Positions 26,321 through 35,278 of a stretch of 64,000 bases of DNA are shown here, one piece after another. The stretch lies in NCBI RefSeq assembly GCF_003182255.1, contig NZ_QGTQ01000015.1, positions 1 to 64,000 of the forward strand. Reading direction: 5' to 3'. A program made the position numbers and the translations under genes. The first letter of the stretch is position 1; each line of letters begins with the position of its first letter. Origin of the DNA: Paenibacillus cellulosilyticus. GTDB taxonomy: Bacteria > Bacillota > Bacilli > Paenibacillales > Paenibacillaceae. Below the pieces are notes generated by a model. That model had not been told where the DNA came from, did not search any database, and worked only from the letters and a program-made list of their open reading frames with translations.

Positions 26321-27484
26321 ATGAAGCTTTTAGCATTGAGATATAAAGAAATAGAGACAAACTGGAATTTGCCAGAAATCAAATTCGATAATTTATCTTT
26401 ATTTGTTGGTGCATCAGGTGTAGGGAAAACAAAGATTCTTAAGGCATTATCTAATTTGAAAAGATTATCGGAAGGAAAGGAGTTGGAAAAACATACTCCC
26501 TCTTTGAATTGGAGTATTACTTTCACAGAAAACGGTGACACATATACTTGGACCGGAGAAATAGAGATAAAAAGAGATATAGAGTCTTTATATAAAAATA
26601 ATTCGAATGAAACTCCGGGAATTGAGTTCATTTATGAAAAGCTAGAAACAACGAAAAACAATAATATATCCGTAACACAGATTTTTGAACGAAATAAATC
26701 AACCGTCTCTTTTATAAATGATGGAATAGTACCTAAAGTTACTGCTTCAAAAAGTTGTATTAATATTTTTTCCGAAGAAGATTCGATTAAACCAATACAG
26801 AGTGCTTTTGAAAAAATGATCTTTTTTATTTTTGAAGAAGAAAGAAAAGTAGTAGTTTCTAACAACCCTAGAGTTGATATACTTGAAACAATTGATGACA
26901 GCCAGTATGAAAGCGCACTGCTTGCATTAAAAGAAACGAATATGCCTATCTTCTTAAAGTTGCTATTTACTCAATTATACTTTCCTAACATTTTCGAAAA
27001 AATAAAAAGAGATTTTATAAATATTTTTGATTTTGTAGAAGATGTAAGACTTAATAATGATGTTAGATACATATCTAATGATAATTCTGAAGCCTGGGTA
27101 ATACAATTAAAAGAAGAAGATACAGACTGGATATCTTTATCTGATATCTCTTCAGGTATGTTAAAGTCTTTGTTATTTATTTCAATGACATATTTAAGTT
27201 CATCAAGTAGTGTTATTTTGATAGATGAATTTGAGAATAGTCTGGGGATTAACTGTATAGATCTATTGTTCTCAAATCAAAACTCAGATATGCAATTTAT
27301 ATTAACGAGTCATCATCCATATATTGTGAATAATATTTCTATGAATAATTGGAAAATTGTTAGTAGAGTTCCCGGTGGCATTATTGTTCGCAGCGCCTCA
27401 GACTATCATTTGGGTGCTTCGAAACATGAAGCCTTTAAGCAATTGATGAATTTAGACGCATACACCGAGGGGCGAGAAGAGTGA
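26321..27484 (+). CDS. AAA/ABC-type ATPase of a defence pair
   Basis: A 387-residue ATPase. Walker A G-A-S-G-V-G-K-T is at 30-37, the ABC-like signature D-I-S-S-G-M-L-K is at about 278-285, Walker B V-I-L-I-D-E-F-E-N-S at about 297-306, and a C-terminal L-T-S-H-H-P-Y-I switch His follows. This is the AAA_21/OLD-type layout seen in AriA of PARIS, RloA and related anti-phage ATPases. It is much more AT-rich than its neighbours, which suggests recent transfer. It overlaps the next gene by four bases (GTGA). Confidence 0.83.
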   Translation: MKLLALRYKEIETNWNLPEIKFDNLSLFVGASGVGKTKILKALSNLKRLSEGKELEKHTPSLNWSITFTENGDTYTWTGEIEIKRDIESLYKNNSNETPGIEFIYEKLETTKNNNISVTQIFERNKSTVSFINDGIVPKVTASKSCINIFSEEDSIKPIQSAFEKMIFFIFEEERKVVVSNNPRVDILETIDDSQYESALLALKETNMPIFLKLLFTQLYFPNIFEKIKRDFINIFDFVEDVRLNNDVRYISNDNSEAWVIQLKEEDTDWISLSDISSGMLKSLLFISMTYLSSSSSVILIDEFENSLGINCIDLLFSNQNSDMQFILTSHHPYIVNNISMNNWKIVSRVPGGIIVRSASDYHLGASKHEAFKQLMNLDAYTEGREE

Positions 27485-28194
27485 ATTTATATATCCTAGT
27501 CGAGGGGAAATCTGAAAAGCATATTTATCCCAAATGGTTATCTGAATTGTTACCCCAACTAGTACAAGTAAAACATTTAGATTTAATTACTTCGAATAAC
27601 TACTATTTATTTAGTTGTGATGGATACCCTAGTATTATTAAGGATATTCCAAATGCAATATCTGATATAAAAACTAGAACAAACATTGATTATTTGATGA
27701 TTGTATTAGATTCAGATGATGTTGCGGTTGAAGACAGAAAGTCAGAAGTTCTAAGTGTGGTGCAAAACTGTGGTTTTGATCCAGCTAAGATCCTTATAGT
27801 AGTACAAAATCACTGTATAGAAACATGGTGTTTAGGAAACCAAAAAGTGTTCTCGAGAAACCCTCAGACATCTGAGTTTATTGAATGTAGCAGATTCTAT
27901 TCAATTCTAGAAAATGATCCAGAATTAATGGGGATTGATACCAATGTTTCACAGGTAACAACTGTTGCACAATACCACGAATATTATCTAAGCAAGATGC
28001 TTCTGGAAAGGAATGCTTCATACACCAAGGGAAAAGGGTCAAAAGCAGTTCAAAATCCACAGTTTCTTTTTCAAATGATAGAACGAATTGATTCTACAGA
28101 CCATTTAAGTTCTTTTAGGGAGTTCATCGGAATCATCAGATATTTAGAATCAGGTATGGAAGCAGAAGGAGAAGCAGCGAGTACGTCCGAATAG
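27481..28194 (+). CDS. TOPRIM-like nuclease/effector of the defence pair
   Basis: A 237-residue protein with a TOPRIM-like arrangement: an early catalytic Glu in L-V-E-G-K-S-E (E8) and D77-x-D79 in M-I-V-L-D-S-D-D. It resembles the DUF4276/DUF4435 group (RloB, AriB) that pairs with AAA ATPases. The GTG start overlaps the ATPase gene. In PARIS the ATPase restrains the TOPRIM effector until it senses phage. Whether this pair is PARIS, an OLD-like or an Abi system cannot be settled by eye. Confidence 0.72.
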   Translation: MNLYILVEGKSEKHIYPKWLSELLPQLVQVKHLDLITSNNYYLFSCDGYPSIIKDIPNAISDIKTRTNIDYLMIVLDSDDVAVEDRKSEVLSVVQNCGFDPAKILIVVQNHCIETWCLGNQKVFSRNPQTSEFIECSRFYSILENDPELMGIDTNVSQVTTVAQYHEYYLSKMLLERNASYTKGKGSKAVQNPQFLFQMIERIDSTDHLSSFREFIGIIRYLESGMEAEGEAASTSE

Positions 28195-28254
28195 TAGGTA
28201 ATAAGTTGATTGAATAAAAATTCAATATAGCCACAATATTACCGCTGCTTATCT

Positions 28255-28288
28255 ATTTCTTGAGGTTGTGTCCACAACCTCAAGAAAT
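28255..28288. repeat. Perfect 34-bp palindrome at the sigK pseudogene junction
   Basis: ATTTCTTGAGGTTGTG (28255-28270), two bases, then its exact reverse complement (28273-28288). The right arm is part of the sigK pseudogene (N-L-K-K region); the left arm is an inverted copy of the same 16 bases. This looks like a fold-back duplication at the edge of the inserted segment, or a recombination site. Confidence 0.75.
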
Positions 28289-28750
28289 TCAACAACACTG
28301 GTGAGGATCTGGAGGAACTTATCTCCATCGGTACGATCGGCCTCATCAAGGCAATCTAGAGCTTCCAGCAGGGCAAAGGCACGAAGCGCGCGACGTTCGC
28401 TGCACGCGGTGTATCGAGATCCTGATGCATTTGTGGTCACTAAAGAAGACCAAAAAAGATGTCTTCCTGCATGACCTGATTGGAACGGAAAAAGAGGAAA
28501 CCGTTGATCGATATCCTCGGCTCGGAGGCTTACGATGTGGTCGAGAAGCTATAGCTGAAGATCGAGAAAAGCAAGATTTATCGGAACCTCGATATTGAAT
28601 GACCGTGAGAAGGAAGTCGTCGTGGGCAGGTTCGGCTTGGAGCACGGCGGCGAAGAGCGGGCGCAGAGGAGATCGCGGAGCTATGTTTCGAGGATTGAGA
28701 AGCGGGCGCTGATGAAGCTGTATCATGAGTTTTATAAGGCGAAGAAGTGA
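28267..28750 (+). pseudogene. sigK: Degraded sigK gene, right copy
   Basis: Pieces of sigma-K appear in order but in shifting frames: [20 protein letters not shown], a stop, [57 protein letters not shown], and the end [16 protein letters not shown]. Several in-frame stops, frameshifts and deletions are present, so no sigma factor is made. A functional sigK presumably exists elsewhere. Confidence 0.88.
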
Positions 28751-28856
28751 GTAGTGAATGAATTTTATATCCATAAAATGAAAGCCTACTATTAATAATG
28801 TCAGCATGCCTAGCAGGAGAAGATATTTAATAAGCCTCGGCCGTACTGTGTAGAGT

Positions 28857-28926
28857 ACCCCTTATAGTGGACATTGCAAAGACATCCTAGTGTTTATGCC
28901 GATGTAATACTATAAGGGGTGTTTTT
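28857..28926. repeat. Perfect 12-bp inverted repeat, possible terminator or small IS remnant
   Basis: ACCCCTTATAGT (28857-28868) and its exact reverse complement (28909-28920) are 40 bases apart, followed by a T-run. It may be a bidirectional terminator or the ends of a decayed small element. The surrounding gap (28751-29088) shows no intact gene. Confidence 0.5.
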
Positions 28927-29088
28927 TGTAATAACAACAAAAGGAACGGAAGTACAATCCATAGATCTGCGAAACAAAGTTGTACAAGCTGACCATGGTA
29001 CACATCAGAGCCAGCTCGCAAAAAAGAGGTTTTCTTACAGCTAATAAGAGTCTTGCCCCCTACAGGCCGGGGCTTGATTTATGAACAT

Positions 29089-31593
29089 TTAGTAGACATC
29101 ACGCTTATAACGTTTGGAGCGGATCATCTGCTGAATGTAAGACTCGCTTTGCTCTTCATTCATGCCTCCATGCTCCTGGATGATGTCCTTCAGAGCCGAG
29201 TGGACCTCGTGTGCCATTCTTGACGCATCCCCGCACACATAGAAGTATGCGCCGCGCTCAAGCCAGCTCCACAGCTCCTTGCCTTCTTCCCTCATCCTAT
29301 GCTGGACGTATATTTTCTTCTCCTGATCACGGGAGAAGGCGAGACTTAACCGATGAAGATATCCTGTCTTCTGAAGCTCCATCAGCTCATCTCGATAGTA
29401 GAAGTCGCTGGCTTCCCGTTGTTCGCCAAAGATTAGCCAGTTATCCCCTGTTGCCCGCGAAGCCTGTCTTTCCTGAAGGAAAGCCCGGAACGGCGCAATG
29501 CCTGTACCCGCTCCAACCATAATGATTGGTAGGGAAGAATCAGCAGGAAGCCGGAAGTGTGGTGCTTTGTGAATATAGACTGGAATTTCTGCGCCAAGCT
29601 CTGCTCTGTCCGCCAAATAGATCGAGCATGCACCTTCCCTCGGCTCCCCGCTGCGCTCATACCGGACCGCAGATACGGTCAGATGAATGTCGCTGGAATG
29701 GAGCTTCGGGCTGGATGCTATGGAATATAATCTGGCCTGCAGCGGTCTAAGCATCGCAAGCAACGATTGAGAGGTCAGCGCAGTCGGGAATTCCTGCAAT
29801 ACATCAATGAGCTGGCTGTTGTAGAGCCATTCGGTTAACTCTTCCTGCCTCTCCGGCTGCAATAAGAGGCTAAGCTTCTCATTATTTGTTATAGTGGCAA
29901 GCTTCCCGAGCAATCCGCTCGAGCATTTGGTTAATTCGTAATGCCGAAGCAAGGCATCGAATAACGTCAATTGGCCATGCCCATCTACCTTAACGATCTC
30001 CTCACCGTTAAGCTTAGCAGCCTTCAATATTTGCTTCACCAGATGCGGAGATTGGACAGGAAATACGCCCAGCGCATCACCAGCTTCATAAGCCGCCCCT
30101 GGCCATTCGAATACGATATGACGGGTTTCTTTCTCCGAGCCGCTTCGATTCAGTTTCCGGTTTTCCTTCAGTCTGGCCAGAACCGGCCGCTCCGATTCAT
30201 ACCCATCCTCAGCCCCTGCTGCAAGCGGTGGTTGTTCCGGCTGTTTGTTATTACCCAGTGCTGTTAACAAGACTGGAATCCAGCTTTTCAACTGAGGCAT
30301 AAAGCTTCCATCGCAATCCATGACCGGCAGCAGCCTCTTTGCTCCAAGCTCCTCCAGCCGAGCATCCAATCCAAAGCCAAATCCGCAATACCGGGAGTAG
30401 CTGGAATCGCCAAGCGCAAATACGGTAGCCGTTAACTCATTTAGGCGTGGTGCTTCTGTTGAACAAAGCGCTTGCCAGAAGGATAAGCCGTTATCCGGCG
30501 GCTCGCCTTCGCCATACGTACTGACGGCAAATACGACTCGACTTAACTCTGATAAGGCAGTAACCGTCATTTCATCCATGTTGACTGTCGACACGGCAAA
30601 ACCGCTCTGCATCAGCTCTTTCGCCACAAGCTTGGCCGCTTTCTCTGCGTTGCCCGTTTGAGAAGCCCATACGACCGTAACCTTTTCCGCTTCCGAAGCA
30701 ATTGTTGCTGCAAGCATGCTCTCAGCAGGCACTGCCGCTTCCTGTACAGATCGTCTTCTACGGTTGGTCCATTTATCCAGATAGTAAGTTAGAATAACGA
30801 ATACAGCTAACATGCCAAAGAACAGCCATCCTGCCTTCATAAAGCTTGAGAAGGTTGTTGCGCCTCCTTCTCCATCATGACCGCCTCGTTCTCCAAAGCC
30901 TTCTTTCTCCCCGTCACTCGGAACGAAGTTCCCGCTTGCTTGTCCCCCTTCTTCCGAGATTTGGCCTTCAGGGAAGCCTTTACGATCGCCTTTCTCAAAC
31001 GATCCCTGAGAACTGGTCTGAATGCCGATAATTTGAGCGGAGGATGCAGCGCGACTGAACAAATTGTTGGAATAGACCGTAGTGCAGCCATAAGCCAGGA
31101 GCGCCAGAACAACGGCTCTTGCGGCCCATTTTGCCCAAACCGAGGTTTTGCGTCGTTTAAACAACCGCTTCGTCATGCTGATGACCCAATGCCAATGCAG
31201 CCCGATATGAATGCCGACAAGGATGAGAAGCAAATACGGAAGCGTTGTATGGGTCATTTTGAACCAAACGTGATTTCCCATATTAAGCTGCGGCAAGACA
31301 ACCTTGGAAATAAGGATACCGCTCACAATCGTTAAGGTCATAGATGCGAACAGCAGCCAATTAAGGATATATCCCATTCGGATTTTGGCGGTCAGCTTCG
31401 GGGCAAACATTCTCATGGTGACATTCGCCACCCAGCGCCAGTTCAATGCAATATGCGTCAGATAAGCTCCTCCCATGAACAGACCAGCTATTTCATGAAA
31501 GGCAAGGCCGGTACCGCGCGTATCAAACAAAAATACAAAAGCGAGTCCCATGATGAGATCTAGTAGGTATTTTACGATGTTAATAGGTTTCAT
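29089..31593 (-). CDS. Membrane DUF4405-flavodoxin-ferredoxin reductase fusion (CysJ-like)
   Basis: An 834-residue minus-strand protein. Residues 1-190 hold four or five membrane segments with conserved His residues (e.g. H-I-A-L-N-W-R-W, H-I-G-L-H-W-H-W), a DUF4405/cytochrome-b-like domain. A charged linker with another membrane helix (about 255-275) follows. A flavodoxin domain starts near 300 (W-A-S-Q-T-G-N-A, S-T-Y-G-E-G-E-P-P). An FAD domain (R-L-Y-S-I-A-S-S-P) and an NADPH domain (V-G-A-G-T-G-I-A-P-F-R) end in R-D-V-Y, as in sulfite reductase alpha (CysJ). It probably passes electrons from NADPH through FAD and FMN to haem or an extracytoplasmic acceptor. The sulfite reductase beta partner is not nearby. 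Confidence 0.88.
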   Translation of the reverse strand: MKPINIVKYLLDLIMGLAFVFLFDTRGTGLAFHEIAGLFMGGAYLTHIALNWRWVANVTMRMFAPKLTAKIRMGYILNWLLFASMTLTIVSGILISKVVLPQLNMGNHVWFKMTHTTLPYLLLILVGIHIGLHWHWVISMTKRLFKRRKTSVWAKWAARAVVLALLAYGCTTVYSNNLFSRAASSAQIIGIQTSSQGSFEKGDRKGFPEGQISEEGGQASGNFVPSDGEKEGFGERGGHDGEGGATTFSSFMKAGWLFFGMLAVFVILTYYLDKWTNRRRRSVQEAAVPAESMLAATIASEAEKVTVVWASQTGNAEKAAKLVAKELMQSGFAVSTVNMDEMTVTALSELSRVVFAVSTYGEGEPPDNGLSFWQALCSTEAPRLNELTATVFALGDSSYSRYCGFGFGLDARLEELGAKRLLPVMDCDGSFMPQLKSWIPVLLTALGNNKQPEQPPLAAGAEDGYESERPVLARLKENRKLNRSGSEKETRHIVFEWPGAAYEAGDALGVFPVQSPHLVKQILKAAKLNGEEIVKVDGHGQLTLFDALLRHYELTKCSSGLLGKLATITNNEKLSLLLQPERQEELTEWLYNSQLIDVLQEFPTALTSQSLLAMLRPLQARLYSIASSPKLHSSDIHLTVSAVRYERSGEPREGACSIYLADRAELGAEIPVYIHKAPHFRLPADSSLPIIMVGAGTGIAPFRAFLQERQASRATGDNWLIFGEQREASDFYYRDELMELQKTGYLHRLSLAFSRDQEKKIYVQHRMREEGKELWSWLERGAYFYVCGDASRMAHEVHSALKDIIQEHGGMNEEQSESYIQQMIRSKRYKRDVY

Positions 31594-31737
31594 ATCCGAT
31601 GATTCCTCCTGTGACTAATGGTTGCTTGAATCATCGTAGAGGCGTAATGTTACCGTTTTGTCACAGCCGGTTAAACATTGGGACTAGACCTTGCTATTGC
31701 ACTTTTCCTTCGGTATGTTTGTTTCGAGGTGAAATTC

Positions 31738-32424
31738 ATGTATCAACTTCTAATTGCCGATGATGACGACCGGATGCGAAAGCTGTTAAAGGACTTTCTT
31801 GTCCGTCAGCAATATACCGTATACGAAGCTGACAATGGCTGCGGCGCGATTGAGATGTTTCATAAAATAAGTCCTCTGCACTTGATCATCCTGGATGTAA
31901 TGATGCCCAAGATGGACGGCTGGGAAGTCTGCCGGACGATCCGAGAGAAGTCTTCTGTCCCGATTCTTATGCTGACGGCCAAAGGAGAAGAATACGATGA
32001 GCTGTTCGGCTTTCAGCTTGGAGCTGACGACTATATCGGCAAACCGTTTAATCCTTCTATTCTGGTGGCAAGGGTCGGCTCGCTGCTTCGGCGTTCCTAT
32101 CCTAAGCAGGAAGAGAGCGGAGGTGAATGGACAAAGGCGGGATTATCGATCCATTTCGCAGCCTGCCGCATCTATATCGACGGAGCGATGATTGAGCTTA
32201 GTCCAAGGGAATACGATCTGCTTGTATTTTTTGTACGTAATGAAGGCATTGTGTTGTCCCGCGAACAGCTGCTGGAGAAGGTTTGGGGCTTTGATTATTT
32301 CGGGGATTTGCGGACGGTGGATACACATATTAACCGACTGCGGATGAAGCTGTCTCCTTATGAAAGCTATATACAGACGATCCGCGCCAAAGGCTACCGC
32401 TTCGAGGTGAACGATGAGAAATAA
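31738..32424 (+). CDS. OmpR-family response regulator
   Basis: A 228-residue regulator. The receiver domain has acidic D8/D9/D10, the phospho-acceptor D53 (L-D-V-M-M-P) and K-P near 100; a C-terminal OmpR-type winged helix ends in T-I-R-A-K-G-Y-R-F. The ATG at 31738 has GAGGTGA; a longer frame from 31678 has no site. It diverges from the flavoprotein gene across a 144-base region and overlaps the kinase gene by 11 bases, so it may control the flavoprotein. Confidence 0.93.
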   Translation: MYQLLIADDDDRMRKLLKDFLVRQQYTVYEADNGCGAIEMFHKISPLHLIILDVMMPKMDGWEVCRTIREKSSVPILMLTAKGEEYDELFGFQLGADDYIGKPFNPSILVARVGSLLRRSYPKQEESGGEWTKAGLSIHFAACRIYIDGAMIELSPREYDLLVFFVRNEGIVLSREQLLEKVWGFDYFGDLRTVDTHINRLRMKLSPYESYIQTIRAKGYRFEVNDEK

Positions 32425-33892
32425 GCCGATTCGAACCCAATTCATTCTTGTCTTTTTATCATTTATGATATTGCTCATTCTCTGTATGACTGCAGGGAAT
32501 CTGGTGCTGCTTAAACCTTTCTATATCTGGACGCAGACTCGCGAGCTCGAACAATTAAGCAATAAGCTGGTGCAAGAAAACGATTTGGAGGGCACGGCGT
32601 TCGGAGCGCTTGTAGAAGAAGCCGAATACCATTACCAGGCGAGCATCGACATCTTTGACACTAATGGGAACGGTTTATTCAACTCGAAGGAAGACGGAGA
32701 AGAGATGGGGCACGGCCGGAGATTAATGAAGGAGCCATTCAGCTCGAAGGAAATGTCCCAGCTCGATAAAGGCGGGACGGTAACCAAGGTCCATGAAGAG
32801 TTCGAACATAATACCGTAAACCTGACGGTGTACCGGAAGCTGCCGGACGGTAATATTATCGCTATAACGACCGGCCTTGCCGCCAGTGAGAAAAGCGTAG
32901 GGATTCTGAACCGTTTCTTGCTTATCGTATGTGGACTATTCCTGCTCGTTGCATTGGTAACGGCAATCCGGTTTGCGACCTATTTCTCCAAGCCTATCGT
33001 ACGCTTGCAGCAGCTTGCTCACCGGATGACCTTGTTTGACTTCAGCCGAGGCTGGCAGGAGCATCGGAGAGACGAGCTTGGACAGCTGGGCGAAGATATG
33101 AATAAGCTGTCGGATATTATCGGAAGCTTTACCCGTGAACTGAAAGAAAAGAACGAGCAGTTGGAGGCTGAGCTCGAACGCAAGGACCGTCTGGAGCAAA
33201 CCCGCAAACTATTCGTCTCTAATGTCTCGCATGAACTGAAAACCCCGATCGCGCTCATTCAAGGATACGCCGAAGGCTTGCGTCAGAATGTAAACGACGA
33301 TGCGGAAAGCCGGACGGAATACAGCGAGGTCATCATAGACGAAGCGCGGAAAATGAACGAGCTTGTCCGAGAGCTGCTGCTTCTCTCCCAGCTTGAAGCC
33401 GGTCAAGCCTCGTATTATCCAGAGCCATTCGATCTCGAGGGAAGCATTCTCAAGACGATTCAAAGGTTGAGGAAGCTATACAGCCCCGAGCAGGTTCAAT
33501 TCGAGTTCGAGTTTCAGCCGGGTCTAGGTTGGGTTATTGGGGATGAAGCTAAAATCAATCAGGTCATCAATAACTATATGACGAATGCGGCTTATTTCAC
33601 CCTAAAACCCGGAGTTGTCAGCGTTTCCATGACGGAGCATAACGGCAGCGCTAGGGTCGCCGTATTTAATTCGGGGAACAGCATACCCGAAGACGAAATG
33701 CCGCAGATCTGGGAAAGCTTCTACAGGGCGGATAAAGCCAGAACACGCACCGATAACAGAACAGGCCTCGGATTGTCCATTGTGAAAGGTATTATGGATA
33801 TGCATGGGACGTCGTACGGTGTCTACAATACGAATGGTGGCGTCGTCTTCTGGTTTGATCTCCGATTGGCGGAAGAGGGTAAGCTGCAGTGA
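32414..33892 (+). CDS. Sensor histidine kinase
   Basis: A 492-residue membrane kinase. It has an N-terminal helix (about 10-32), an extracytoplasmic domain of about 130 residues, a second helix (about 165-190), HAMP, the H-box F-V-S-N-V-S-H-E-L-K-T-P, N-box V-I-N-N-Y-M-T-N-A and G-L-G-L-S-I-V-K. It phosphorylates the response regulator encoded just before it. The signal is unknown. Confidence 0.93.
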   Translation: MRNKPIRTQFILVFLSFMILLILCMTAGNLVLLKPFYIWTQTRELEQLSNKLVQENDLEGTAFGALVEEAEYHYQASIDIFDTNGNGLFNSKEDGEEMGHGRRLMKEPFSSKEMSQLDKGGTVTKVHEEFEHNTVNLTVYRKLPDGNIIAITTGLAASEKSVGILNRFLLIVCGLFLLVALVTAIRFATYFSKPIVRLQQLAHRMTLFDFSRGWQEHRRDELGQLGEDMNKLSDIIGSFTRELKEKNEQLEAELERKDRLEQTRKLFVSNVSHELKTPIALIQGYAEGLRQNVNDDAESRTEYSEVIIDEARKMNELVRELLLLSQLEAGQASYYPEPFDLEGSILKTIQRLRKLYSPEQVQFEFEFQPGLGWVIGDEAKINQVINNYMTNAAYFTLKPGVVSVSMTEHNGSARVAVFNSGNSIPEDEMPQIWESFYRADKARTRTDNRTGLGLSIVKGIMDMHGTSYGVYNTNGGVVFWFDLRLAEEGKLQ

Positions 33893-34192
33893 GACCATTG
33901 AATAAGCTGTCTCTTTAAGCAGCAGTTTGTTCTCTCATGTATGACTATGCGATGGATCCTTTCAATGGATGATGGACAGGGATACCTGCCATATCTATTG
34001 TAAAGGATCTTTTTATGTTCAAATTTAGATACGTGTATTTACAAATTATTAAATTATTACAATTTAAAATATACTTTGGTTGGTTCAAGATCAAATCGGA
34101 AAATGATAATTTATAATCTCAACGGAGCAAGTTGGGAACGATCGCACGGTATATAAATGTAATAAGTGTTAGCGGATTCAGGAGGGAAAAGC

Positions 34193-34966
34193 ATGATAGT
34201 CAATAGAACGTTAGTCATAAGCGATATCCATGGCTGCTATCGGGAGTTCGTCGAGCTACTTGAACGAATGGAATATAACCCGATCAACGACAGGCTTATT
34301 CTTCTTGGCGATTATGTAAGCAGGGGACCGTGCAGCAGAGAAGTCGTACAGCTTGTTATGATCCTGGTAGAGGAGCATGGCGCAATTGCATTACAAGGGA
34401 ACCATGACCATCGCTTCGTGAGAGTTATGGAGAATGAAGCCACCGAGAAAGAAACGGCAAGATTTTTCGATTTTGGCGGATTGGAAACACTGCGTAGTTA
34501 TTGTAATAACGATATAACGATCAACCAGGAGCACCTGGATGAAATAAGAAGCTATATGGGGCAATTCGAGTCGCATATCGCATTCCTCAAAGGGCTTCCC
34601 TATTACTACGAGGATCGTGACTACATTTATGTACATGCCGGTGTAAACCCGAACGGTGGCCCATTATCAGAGCAGGATCTACAGGATTTGTTGTACATCA
34701 AAGAAGCGTTCTATAACCACAAAACGAATCTGGAGAAGGTTGTCATATTCGGCCATACGATTACGCCGGATATTCATGGCGTCCCGGATATTTGGGAAGG
34801 CGAAGATAAGATCGGCATAGACGGGGGCTGCGCTTTCGGATACCAGTTGAATGGTCTGGTGCTCAAAGACGGAAGGCTGAATGAAACGTATTATATTAAG
34901 GCCGATTCCTGTTCATTCAAGGCTAATCGAAGCACTTATTCCCGGACAATGAAAGCAAGTACATGA
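34193..34966 (+). CDS. PrpE-like metallophosphatase (Ser/Thr or Ap4A type)
   Basis: A 257-residue PPP-family phosphatase. The metal-binding motifs are S-D-I-H-G (near residue 9), G-D-Y-V-S-R-G-P and G-N-H-D, followed by V-H-A-G and G-H-T. It resembles bacterial PrpE/diadenosine-tetraphosphatase or protein-phosphatase members; the substrate is not certain. AGGAGGG precedes the ATG at 34193. The 300-base gap before it (33893-34192) is AT-rich, with possible promoter elements but no gene. Confidence 0.85.
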   Translation: MIVNRTLVISDIHGCYREFVELLERMEYNPINDRLILLGDYVSRGPCSREVVQLVMILVEEHGAIALQGNHDHRFVRVMENEATEKETARFFDFGGLETLRSYCNNDITINQEHLDEIRSYMGQFESHIAFLKGLPYYYEDRDYIYVHAGVNPNGGPLSEQDLQDLLYIKEAFYNHKTNLEKVVIFGHTITPDIHGVPDIWEGEDKIGIDGGCAFGYQLNGLVLKDGRLNETYYIKADSCSFKANRSTYSRTMKAST

Positions 34967-34996
34967 GGCATTGCGGTTGACCGCATGCCTTTTTTA
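34966..34996 (+). terminator. Terminator after the phosphatase gene
   Basis: AGGCATTGCGG pairs with CCGCATGCCT around a four-base loop, then TTTTTT. It begins at the stop codon. Confidence 0.8.
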
Positions 34997-35190
34997 TTTG
35001 TTCACGTCCCCGAAGAGCCGCTATAAGCAAGTTGGCGTGATTCACATATGGTAAACAGAACTCGCATATTGCTATAAACCCTATTAAACATATAAGAATA
35101 ATAAAATAAAAGCAGTTGCTATTTTGAATGTGGGTTAGAAATGTGGCTTATACCGGGAAGTTGATTCGTTATTGCCTCAAAAGATATCAA

Positions 35191-35219
35191 TTGATAGCTA
35201 TATAGAGTCTTGTTATAAT
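35191..35219 (+). promoter_or_regulatory. Strong sigma-A promoter for the AraC regulator
   Basis: TTGATA (35191-35196), 17-nt spacer, perfect TATAAT (35214-35219), 60 nt before the coding start. This is the only clear signal in the 312-base gap 34967-35278. Confidence 0.7.
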
Positions 35220-35278
35220 CCCTAAAAACAGATGTTAATAATCGGATATGAGCAGAGATGTTGATGGAAGGTGATGGA

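Noticed and set aside
26078-28750. Functional split sigK gene with an excisable skin-like element
   Set aside because: Both sigK pieces contain stops and cover the same region, and no recombinase gene is present between them, so excision could not restore a gene.
28921-29040. Possible transposase start after the inverted repeat
   Set aside because: The translated sequence has no convincing transposase similarity and soon runs out.
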